Positions 25,770 through 32,663 of a DNA stretch of 44,316 nucleotides are shown piece by piece (within the stretch, counting starts at the first letter, position 1; each line of letters begins with the position of its first letter). The translations under genes were made by a program, and so were the position numbers. The notes beneath the pieces are model-generated. The model made no database searches. It was not told the DNA's origin and was given only the letters and a program-made list of their open reading frames with translations. Where the stretch lies: contig JAQGOV010000392.1 in the NCBI GenBank assembly GCA_028293425.1, positions 1-44,316 on the forward strand, read 5' to 3'. Source of the DNA: Verrucomicrobiales bacterium (GTDB lineage Bacteria; Verrucomicrobiota; Verrucomicrobiia; Limisphaerales; JAQGOV01).

Positions 25770-28196
25770 TCAATCCACGAACATCAATTCGTTGCTCCCG
25801 AACACTGCCCGCACGAGGCTGGACCACGCCATCCTCTCTTGCTTGTCCTTGCTGATCTCGAGTTTGGCTGCCCTCTCGGAGAACCGCGCCAGATATTTTT
25901 GCACGTCATTGAGTTCCTCCCGGCGCGGTGGACGGCTGAAAGTCCATTCATAGAGTGCTCTCGTGCGCTCGGAAGGTCCCGGGTACTCGCGTAAGAGCCG
26001 CTCCGCAAATTGCTCGGCCTGCTCGTGGGCAAACCGGTCATTCATGAAAAAAAGAGCCTGCAACGGAGTGGTGCTGACTGGGCGCTCCGCGGTGCTCGCG
26101 TTCGGATCCGCGCCGTCGAACACGGCAAAGAAGGGATGCTTGCGGATCCGTTGCTGCATCACGTAGATGCTCCTTTGCCGCGTGTTATACAAGGCCGTGA
26201 AGGCGTTGTGCTGAGTGTAATTCCAAGTGCCTTCCTTGGGAAATGGATGAGGCCCGCCCTCGCTCAAGTCTAAATCATTTGCCAGTGCCAGCAGTGAATC
26301 GCGCAATGCTTCGGCGTCCAGCCGCTGGCGGCTGTATTTCCAAAGATATTCGTTCGCGGGGTCTGTGGCCAGGCCGGCCGGGTTGTCGCTGCTCCCCTGT
26401 TGGAAGGTATGGGAAAGCAATATTTGCTTGTGCAATGCTTTCATTGACCAGCCGCTCTGGATAAAACGCCCGGCCAAGTAATCCAGCAGTTCCGGATGGG
26501 TTGGCGGCCGTCCACGCAAACCAAAATCACTGGCGGTCTGAACCAGTCCCTTGCCAAAGTGATGTTGCCAAATGCGATTAACGGCCACTCGCGCGGTCAG
26601 CGGGTTTGTTGAAGCTACGAGCCAGTCTGCCAGCTCCAATCGTCCGCTTCCTTTGTTCCCCGCAGGCAGCGTTTGCCCTCCCAACACTGAGAGAAAATGC
26701 CGCGGCACCTCGGCGCCAAAGTTCCCTGGCTCTCCACGTTTCTGAATTCGAGCGTTGCCAGGCTTCCCCTCTGCCACCGCATAGGCCGAATCAAAGATAG
26801 GGGGATTTTCAATCAACCTGCTGCGTTGCTTTTTAGCCTGTCCAATCAGTTTTGCGAAGTCCTTCGCTGGCTTGCCTTTTTTGTTTGCGGGTCCTTTCCC
26901 CTGCTCTTCCAAACCTTCCAGCTTTTTCTCTTCTTCCTCCAACTGGCCGATCTGAGCGTCCGCTTGCAACAATTCGGTGGAGTATTTGAGGGTGATCTCC
27001 CTTGCCTGGTCATCTGGAATGAGTGGCACAAAATCTCGCTGCCGCTTCTTGTTTTCAGAACCTGGAAAAGGAAAACGCGTGCTCTGAAAAATTCCATACA
27101 GCGCGTAATAGTCACGTGTAGGGATTGGATCAAACTTGTGGTCGTGACATCGTGCGCAACTCATCGACAGCCCCATCACGCTCTTGCTCATCGTGTCGAT
27201 CGCATCTTCGATTGTCAGGTATTGCGCCGTGTCCGGGTCAACGCTGAACCGCCGTGCCATGGCCAAAAACCCCGTCGCTATGATATGTTCCCTTTTTTCC
27301 TGTTCCGATGAATGGGGAAGCAAATCGCCCGCAATCTGCTCTCGTATGAATCGGTCGTAAGGCTTGTCGCGGTTGAATGCCTCAATCACGTAGTTCCGAT
27401 ATTTATAGGCTTGCGGAATGGGGTAATCGGCGTTTTCGCCCGCCGTGTCGGAGTACCGGGCCAGGTCGAGCCAATACCGGCCCCACCGCTCCCCGTAGCG
27501 GGGTGATGCCAGCAGGCGCTCGACCACGGCTTCAAAAGCTGTCGGGGAACGATCGTGCAGAAATGCTTCTACTTCTCCTGGCGTGGGCGGAAGGCCGGTC
27601 AGGTCGTAAGTGACGCGCCGCAACAACGCCCTTTTCTCGGCGTCCGGGCTTGGGAGCAGATTCTTGGATTCCAGTCGCGCCAGCACAAAAGCGTCAATGT
27701 CATTCACCACCCAGCGTTTGTTTCGAGTTGCGGGCGGGTTGGCTGTTTTGAGGGGTTGAAAGGCCCAATGTTGCCCACCCGCTGAGGGCGGGGCCATGAT
27801 GCCTTTCGTCCCTGGGTCCGGCGCTCCCATGCGAATCCAGGCCTCCAGGTTTCCAACCTGTTCAGGTTCTAAACGATGTTTGGGAGGCATCTGCAAGTCT
27901 TTATCCTGGTACCGGATAGCCTTAATCAGCAGACTCTTCTCGGGATCCCCCGGGATCATTGCCGGACCAGAATCCCCTCCTTTGAGCAGCCCCTCATGCG
28001 TATCCAGCCGGAGACCCCCTTTCACCTTTTCACTGCCGTGACATTCAAAGCATCGGTCATTGAGCACAGGCCGGATTCTTCTTTCAAAGAATTCTACCCT
28101 GTCCTCGTCCGAGAGTGGTGCAGCCATGACGTGCAGCGCGGGTAAGAGGACCCAGGCTGCGCAAAAAAACGCGCGTATTCGGGTGTGCAACAACAT
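25770..28196 (-). CDS. PSCyt1-DUF1549-DUF1553 (PSD1) cytochrome-like exported protein
   Basis: This 808-residue protein has a signal peptide (FFCAAWVLLPALHVMA). The N-terminal Planctomycete cytochrome domain (about 33-125) contains the haem-type motif CFECHGSEK with C49, C52 and H53. The DUF1549 domain (about 165-375) contains a second CxxCH (SCARCHDHKFDPIPTRDYY). A coiled, charged insert (LLQADAQIGQLEEEEKKLEGLEEQ) separates it from DUF1553 (about 505-770: ARVAVNRIWQHHFGKGLV, SDFGLRGRPPTHPELLDYLA). Such proteins are abundant in Planctomycetes and Verrucomicrobia and usually sit beside a DUF1501 gene. No DUF1501 gene is present here. The biochemical role is not established. Confidence 0.93.
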   Translation of the reverse strand: MLLHTRIRAFFCAAWVLLPALHVMAAPLSDEDRVEFFERRIRPVLNDRCFECHGSEKVKGGLRLDTHEGLLKGGDSGPAMIPGDPEKSLLIKAIRYQDKDLQMPPKHRLEPEQVGNLEAWIRMGAPDPGTKGIMAPPSAGGQHWAFQPLKTANPPATRNKRWVVNDIDAFVLARLESKNLLPSPDAEKRALLRRVTYDLTGLPPTPGEVEAFLHDRSPTAFEAVVERLLASPRYGERWGRYWLDLARYSDTAGENADYPIPQAYKYRNYVIEAFNRDKPYDRFIREQIAGDLLPHSSEQEKREHIIATGFLAMARRFSVDPDTAQYLTIEDAIDTMSKSVMGLSMSCARCHDHKFDPIPTRDYYALYGIFQSTRFPFPGSENKKRQRDFVPLIPDDQAREITLKYSTELLQADAQIGQLEEEEKKLEGLEEQGKGPANKKGKPAKDFAKLIGQAKKQRSRLIENPPIFDSAYAVAEGKPGNARIQKRGEPGNFGAEVPRHFLSVLGGQTLPAGNKGSGRLELADWLVASTNPLTARVAVNRIWQHHFGKGLVQTASDFGLRGRPPTHPELLDYLAGRFIQSGWSMKALHKQILLSHTFQQGSSDNPAGLATDPANEYLWKYSRQRLDAEALRDSLLALANDLDLSEGGPHPFPKEGTWNYTQHNAFTALYNTRQRSIYVMQQRIRKHPFFAVFDGADPNASTAERPVSTTPLQALFFMNDRFAHEQAEQFAERLLREYPGPSERTRALYEWTFSRPPRREELNDVQKYLARFSERAAKLEISKDKQERMAWSSLVRAVFGSNELMFVD

Positions 28197-28485
28197 GACT
28201 CAACCAGGACGGATAGTAGCTCCAAACGTAATCAAAGAAGGCCTGCGGAACAAGGCCAAAGGACGGCCGCCGTTCAGTCCGTTCCGAGCGCAACCCGTTG
28301 CGTAAAAAGAGCTCTTTAGGGCTATTCCCTCACATTTTAGCCTCAGTTTAAACTTGAGCCCCGCGCAAACTGCTGTCAGTTTCGAATCGTTTGAAATCGT
28401 GGCAAGCTCCAGAAATGGAAACACCATGCTTTGGAGTCTCGGAATGAAATGCGAAATGAGACAGTTTGGTCTCTGAACATTCGGA

Positions 28486-28704
28486 ATGAGTACCGAAGAA
28501 CATATTGAACTGGAGGGCACTGTTTCCACAGTGCTGCCCGGAACACTTTTCCGGGTCAAATTGAACAATGAGCACGAGGTGCTCGCTCATATTTCCGGCA
28601 AAATGAGGAAAAACTTTGTGCGCCTTACCGTGGGCGACCGTGTCCGCATCGAAATGTCCCCTTACGACCTAAGCAAAGCACGGATTACCTACCGGCTGAA
28701 GTAA
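28486..28704 (+). CDS. infA: Translation initiation factor IF-1
   Basis: This 72-residue protein matches IF-1 over its whole length: the S1/OB fold with [39 protein letters not shown], then [24 protein letters not shown]. It binds the 30S A site during initiation in the cytoplasm. It stands alone here, not in a ribosomal-protein operon; a free-standing infA is common. No strong Shine-Dalgarno is visible (only TTCGGA just before the ATG). It is the only plain housekeeping gene in the window. Confidence 0.97.
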   Translation: MSTEEHIELEGTVSTVLPGTLFRVKLNNEHEVLAHISGKMRKNFVRLTVGDRVRIEMSPYDLSKARITYRLK

Positions 28705-28757
28705 TTGCCCGTAGCGGTAAAAGTCAGGGGCCCCAGCTTGCGCTGAAGCCCCCGGCT

Positions 28758-28997
28758 TTAGGGTTGGCGGAAGGAAATGGGCGAAACAAAAAGAACTTTT
28801 ACCTTTTCCGTACCCTGCCTGTTCCGCAGGAGTTCAGCCTGACCCGGAGGCTCCTGCTTCAGATCGCGAAGAAATGCTCTCACCAGCGGGATTTGGCTGA
28901 GCTCGGGAACTCCCGCCCAGGCCTTTTTGGGCGCCCCTAGAAGCAGGAAAGCAGCTCCCGTCAGGACCCAAAGGCCCTGTTTTCCAAACGGCTTCAT
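28758..28997 (-). CDS. Small predicted exported protein, unknown function
   Basis: This 79-residue ORF has a convincing signal peptide: MKPFGKQGLWVLTGAAFLLLG, then APKKAWA with cleavage before GVPEL. The mature part (about 51 residues) is basic and helical (LVRAFLRDLKQE), with no domain I know. It is convergent with infA, 53 bases between stops. The signal peptide makes it likely real, but the ORF is short and could be chance. Confidence 0.5.
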   Translation of the reverse strand: MKPFGKQGLWVLTGAAFLLLGAPKKAWAGVPELSQIPLVRAFLRDLKQEPPGQAELLRNRQGTEKVKVLFVSPISFRQP

Positions 28998-29196
28998 AAA
29001 GTAACTTCCAAGTGCATGGTTGTTATTTGAGATAATGACACCCCTCGGCCTGGACGCCTATCGGGGTGCGTACGAGAGGTTGCCCGGGGAAACTTCCAAC
29101 CCTCTTGCCGTGCTTCTACTGACCGATCGTTTTTGTTCGTCCTTGATTTTTCCTCCATCTCACAGCGATCTTTACTGGAACTGACGGATTATTGAT

Positions 29197-30333
29197 ATGG
29201 ACGTAACACGCACAGCCTACGGAACCTGGAATGGTGGCCGTTTCATGCACTTTGGCGAACCCGTGGATGAAGAACGCTTTCTGCGGCTGATTCGCCTGGC
29301 CTACGAGAAAGGCATTCGGACCTTTATGACCGCGGATGTTTATGGCACCGGGGCCGCGGACGAGATGCTTGGCCGTGCCTTGGAAGGGATCCCGCGTGAT
29401 TCGTATTGCCTGGTCGGGGCCGTCGGCCACGACTTTTATACTGGCAAACGGGATGGCTCCAAGGGTTTCCCGCGCTTTACCCATCCGTCTCTGCGCGGGC
29501 CGGACCAGTATGCGGAATACCTCCAGATGGCTGCCGAGAAACTGCTCGCCCGCTGCAAAGCCAGCAAGCTGGACCTGCTTCTGTTACATAATCCAGACTC
29601 CATCGGCTATTCCAGCGAGGCGGTCTGGAAAGGAATGACTCGACTGCAGGATCTCGGCCTTGCCGAAATGGTGGGAATCGCCCCCGGCCCTGCCAATGGG
29701 TTTACTTTGGACATCATTTCCTGCATCGAAAAGTTTGGGGCCCTGATGGACTGGGCCATGGTTATCCTGAACCCGCTGGAACCGTGGCCGGGCAACCTGT
29801 GTCTTCCGGCCGCGGAAAAAAACAACGTGAAGGTAATCACCCGTGTGGTGGACTACGGCGGCATCTTTCATGACGACGTAAAACCCGGCCACAAGTTCGG
29901 GCACCAGGATCATCGCGCTTTCCGGCCCGCCGGCTGGGTTGAAGCGGGGCATGAGAAAATGGAAAAAATGCGCCCGATTGCGCAGGCGCACAGGCTCACC
30001 ATGCTGCAATTGGCTTGCGTCTGGGATCTCTCCCAGCCTGCCGTTCACAGCGTCATTCCAACGCTCATCCAGGAAACCGGGCCCGATGCCAAACCGATCG
30101 AGCAAAAAATCGAGGACCTCGCGAGCCTCCCCAGCGTCAAACTGACTGCCGAGGACTCGCAACGCATTTTAGAGATAGGCAACAACAAAGGCTGCATGAG
30201 CCTCAAGGGCGGCAGCCCGGAACATACCGGCGAGGCCCTACCCGATCGTTGGAGCCTCACTCCGGAACTCGAACAAACAGGCCAGCGCTGGGGGGTCGTG
30301 CCGGACCGGGACCTTGTGTATGCGCATGGTTGA
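29197..30333 (+). CDS. Aldo/keto-reductase-fold protein with incomplete catalytic tetrad
   Basis: This 378-residue protein has no signal peptide. The fold is recognisable from RLAYEKGIRTFMTADVYGTGAADEMLGRAL and LDLLLLHNPDSIGY. Of the AKR tetrad (Asp-Tyr-Lys-His), the tyrosine (Y49) and histidine (H131) are present. The aspartate position of the usual fDTA reads FMTA (M44), and the usual TK reads GA (A75). It may therefore bind substrate without normal reduction, or use another mechanism. It ends about 50 bases before the next gene on the same strand and may form an operon with it. It is cytoplasmic; the substrate is unknown. Confidence 0.8.
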   Translation: MDVTRTAYGTWNGGRFMHFGEPVDEERFLRLIRLAYEKGIRTFMTADVYGTGAADEMLGRALEGIPRDSYCLVGAVGHDFYTGKRDGSKGFPRFTHPSLRGPDQYAEYLQMAAEKLLARCKASKLDLLLLHNPDSIGYSSEAVWKGMTRLQDLGLAEMVGIAPGPANGFTLDIISCIEKFGALMDWAMVILNPLEPWPGNLCLPAAEKNNVKVITRVVDYGGIFHDDVKPGHKFGHQDHRAFRPAGWVEAGHEKMEKMRPIAQAHRLTMLQLACVWDLSQPAVHSVIPTLIQETGPDAKPIEQKIEDLASLPSVKLTAEDSQRILEIGNNKGCMSLKGGSPEHTGEALPDRWSLTPELEQTGQRWGVVPDRDLVYAHG

Positions 30334-30382
30334 ACCGGAACACTCGTTTTGACACAACACATTTGGACATAGGGGAATTTTT

Positions 30383-30880
30383 ATGAAGCTGGACGATACA
30401 CAGAAGAAAACAGTAGCTCAATGGATTGAGGAGGGGCTCAAGCTCGCCGAAATTCAAAAGCGGCTCGGAACCGAATTTGGAATCAGCATGACCTATATGG
30501 ATGTTCGCCTGCTGGTGGACGACCTGAAGCTCATGCCCAAGGATCCTGAACCGCCCAAGCAACCGGAGAAACCTGCGGCTCCGCCATCGCCCGCGGCGGC
30601 AGCCGGCCTGCCACCCCAACCTGGTGAAGCACCACTGCCCGATCTGGGAGCACCGGCAGGCGGGGGCAGTATTTCAGTCACCGTGGATGCTGTGACGCGG
30701 CCCGGCTCAATGGTCAGTGGCAACGTCACCTTCACGGATGGGGAGAGTGCGGTTTGGTATCTGGACCAGATGGGACGCCTCGGGCTGGCTGCTAAAACCC
30801 AGGGCTATCGGCCCTCGGCGGCTGATATCGAAAGCTTTCAACTCGCGCTTCAAAAGGAAATGGAAAAGCTGGGCCTATAA
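30383..30880 (+). CDS. Small Pro/Ala-rich linker protein, unknown function
   Basis: This 165-residue ORF has an ATG preceded by an AGGGGA-like ribosome-binding site six bases upstream, one of the few clear ones in the window. The N-terminal ~50 residues look helical and could be a small helix-turn-helix (KKTVAQWIEEGLKLAEIQKRL). Then comes a Pro/Ala-rich stretch (about 55-95). A C-terminal domain follows (SISVTVDAVTRPGSMVSGN, then AVWYLDQMGRLGLA and a final helix). I do not recognise the family. Its closeness to the AKR-fold gene suggests co-expression. Confidence 0.75.
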   Translation: MKLDDTQKKTVAQWIEEGLKLAEIQKRLGTEFGISMTYMDVRLLVDDLKLMPKDPEPPKQPEKPAAPPSPAAAAGLPPQPGEAPLPDLGAPAGGGSISVTVDAVTRPGSMVSGNVTFTDGESAVWYLDQMGRLGLAAKTQGYRPSAADIESFQLALQKEMEKLGL

Positions 30881-30900
30881 GCTAAAAGCCTCTGCTTGTC

Positions 30901-30934
30901 CACGCCAATCCCTTCGAGCGAAGGGATTGGCGTG
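30901..30934. terminator. Strong perfect hairpin after the AKR/Pro-Ala gene pair
   Basis: CACGCCAATCCCTTCG and CGAAGGGATTGGCGTG form a perfect 16-bp inverted repeat with AG between, starting 20 bases after the stop at 30880. No T-tract follows (AAGTCTTTG), so it is not a classic intrinsic terminator, but its strength and position fit transcript end-point protection or termination for the plus-strand pair. Confidence 0.6.
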
Positions 30935-30977
30935 AAGTCTTTGTTCAGGGCGAAAACACAAGCAAGTCCGCCCCTTT

Positions 30978-31017
30978 GCTCATCCCTGCTCATCCCTGCT
31001 CATCCCGGCTCATCCCC
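30978..31017. repeat. Four tandem 10-bp GCTCATCCC(T/G) units
   Basis: Units of GCTCATCCCT repeat four times with minor variation (the third ends in G and the fourth unit is cut short as CATCCC). The run lies in the short gap before the stop of the minus-strand gene at 31024. It is a simple tandem repeat with no CRISPR-like spacing. Confidence 0.8.
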
Positions 31018-31023
31018 TGGGGC

Positions 31024-31284
31024 TTACCTGGCGACCCACATCACGCCCTTGATCACTGCGGCCAGAATACCGAGCCCGCCGGCCATTAATGAGAGCACGC
31101 TAATCCCTCCACCACGAACCCTCGATGAGGAAGCCATCACCAGGCCGATAATCCCGCAAATAATCGCAATCACCGCCAGGATCAGGCCGAAAATGGCGCC
31201 TGTCGCAAAACTGAGCAATGCCGCGATGATCGCTATAACTGAGAAAATACTGAAAGTCGCTTTGGTTGTTGTTGGCTCATTCAT
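31024..31284 (-). CDS. Small multi-helix membrane protein (DUF4190-like)
   Basis: This 86-residue ORF has a short polar start (MNEPTTTKA), then three hydrophobic segments: FSIFSVIAIIAALLSFATGAI, FGLILAVIAIICGIIGLVMA and ISVLSLMAGGLGILAAVI, separated by a basic loop (SSRVRGGG). The arrangement resembles small DUF4190-type membrane proteins. It has no catalytic residues. It lies downstream of the exported protein at 31482 on the same strand, about 200 bases away, and may have its own promoter. No function assigned. Confidence 0.75.
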   Translation of the reverse strand: MNEPTTTKATFSIFSVIAIIAALLSFATGAIFGLILAVIAIICGIIGLVMASSSRVRGGGISVLSLMAGGLGILAAVIKGVMWVAR

Positions 31285-31481
31285 GGAGGAATGTGCCTGC
31301 GAACCAGCCCGAGAAAAAGGCGGGTAACTCCTCCATACTGAGGAAACTGTGGGATGTATTACACCGACATAACCACCTGGCGCGGCGGATGGGGCCGGGG
31401 TGAGGGGAAAGGGAGCGTGCGATTATACGTGACTGTAGCATCTTCAGCAGACTCAGCAGCCTCGGCAGAAGGACGACCCCA

Positions 31482-32321
31482 TCACGCTTCTCGCCGGTTC
31501 CTCATGAAGCGAATCGGCAGAAGCAAAAGCAACACTCCCGCCGTGGCATAGATCATTTTCTTTTTGTTCACCGCCACAAATTCCGCGGCCACCACGGTGG
31601 GTGCCAGCATTTTCTCCTCGCACTTTGCGATGATCCCATAAAGCCGATTGATTTCCACCATCTCCGCGTCCGTTAGCCGCTTTTTGGGCAGCGAGCGGTC
31701 CGTGTAGAAGTATTTGGTCATGCCATTGAACTCGATTTCCGAGCCCAGAAAAGCCACGCCTGGATTCAGATCGGACGTCACGTAGGTGTCCTTGCTATAA
31801 TGGGTGTCTTGGCTGGTGCGAATATCGACCGTCCCAAACTCGGGTTTCACCGCGCCGTCGTGGAACCAGCCTGGGCTGTAAGTTGATACCCTCATGGAGG
31901 GTGTGACCGGCAACGCCTGCACGGGTTGATTAACAATGGCGATAACTTTCGCGGTGGCTTCGTTCATCACTGCCTTGGCGTTTGCCCGGGTGATGTCGGG
32001 CTCCGTACCCGAGCTGCCTAAAAGCGGAGATGGAGCAGCGGTTGCCTGCTGTTTCGCCATGGCCGCGTCCGCCTTAGCCGCATCGAACTTGAAATGCCGT
32101 TGCATTTCTGGCTCCAAATTCTTCAACTTCGCATTCGCCACGCTCTTATTGAAAGTAAAATAAACGTCGGTGGCGGTGACAGCGGTGACGGTCACGTTAC
32201 TGTAAACCTGGGTCCCCACCTTAAGTACCGACAGCTTTTCGTCAGCTCGGCCAGCCACGGCTGCGCAAATCAAACAGCAACCAATGGCACCCGCGATCCG
32301 CGTTCTTAAGAAATTCTTCAT
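31482..32321 (-). CDS. Exported protein with C-terminal membrane anchor
   Basis: This 279-residue protein has a signal peptide (TRIAGAIGCCLICAAVAGRA, cleavage before DEKL). Residues about 27-75 form a short beta module (VLKVGTQVYSNVTVTAVTATDVYF, then AKLKNLEPEMQRHFKFD) that recurs in exported Verrucomicrobial proteins. An alanine-rich linker and a domain without assignment follow. A C-terminal hydrophobic helix (MIYATAGVLLLLLPIRFM) with a basic end (RNRREA) suggests it stays membrane-anchored with the body outside. No enzymatic motif is seen. Confidence 0.78.
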   Translation of the reverse strand: MKNFLRTRIAGAIGCCLICAAVAGRADEKLSVLKVGTQVYSNVTVTAVTATDVYFTFNKSVANAKLKNLEPEMQRHFKFDAAKADAAMAKQQATAAPSPLLGSSGTEPDITRANAKAVMNEATAKVIAIVNQPVQALPVTPSMRVSTYSPGWFHDGAVKPEFGTVDIRTSQDTHYSKDTYVTSDLNPGVAFLGSEIEFNGMTKYFYTDRSLPKKRLTDAEMVEINRLYGIIAKCEEKMLAPTVVAAEFVAVNKKKMIYATAGVLLLLLPIRFMRNRREA

Positions 32322-32663
32322 GCTTTATTCCGTGATATTCGATGCGCCATGCAAGCTGGTCATTTGGTTAATTAAGGCAGTCAATCGCCTCCTCCTCCTC
32401 CTCGCAATACATGGTCAGTCATCCAGTCGCCTTGCAGGCAGCATGAGCGGTGCCAAGCAGGATATGGGTTACGTTCTTCAGGCAGGAAGGACTCAAGACG
32501 AAGGCCACGCGGAATCACGGCCTCCCAACCCTTAAGGAGATCGGGGATCAGGAGGAGCTGCCGAACAGCGACGAGCGCCCGCCGGGGTCGATTCTCATTC
32601 GAGGTGACCCCGGGCCGATCAAATTCAAAAACCTGGCGCTGCTTCCAGCGAAGTAACAACCCG
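32322..32663. other. Intergenic stretch, mostly nondescript
   Basis: About 340 bases between two minus-strand genes. Apart from a possible degraded plus-strand fragment near its end (listed separately), I see no gene. It should hold the promoter of the minus-strand exported protein at 32321. Confidence 0.4.
32572..32656 (+). pseudogene. Possible remnant of a DUF1080 (GH16-like) gene 3' end
   Basis: The frame ending at 32656 reads ERPPGSILIRGDPGPIKF and then KNLALLPAK-stop. This resembles the usual last strand of exported DUF1080 proteins (pattern: G-x-I-x-L/I-Q-G-D-x-G-P-V-x-F-R-N-I). Only the last ~28 codons look related, and the upstream sequence in this frame is not recognisable. I infer a decayed end of a lost gene, but chance similarity is possible over so short a stretch. 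Confidence 0.35.

Noticed and set aside
28725-28760. GC-rich inverted segments between infA and the small exported protein, considered as a bidirectional terminator
   Set aside because: The stem is interrupted and there is no T-tract on either strand.
29039-29070. Imperfect hairpin (CACCCC...GGGGTG) before the AKR-fold gene, considered as a riboswitch
   Set aside because: Only a short interrupted stem with no recognisable conserved riboswitch core.
30978-31017. Tandem repeat considered as a CRISPR array
   Set aside because: Units are 10 bases with no spacers and there are no cas genes.
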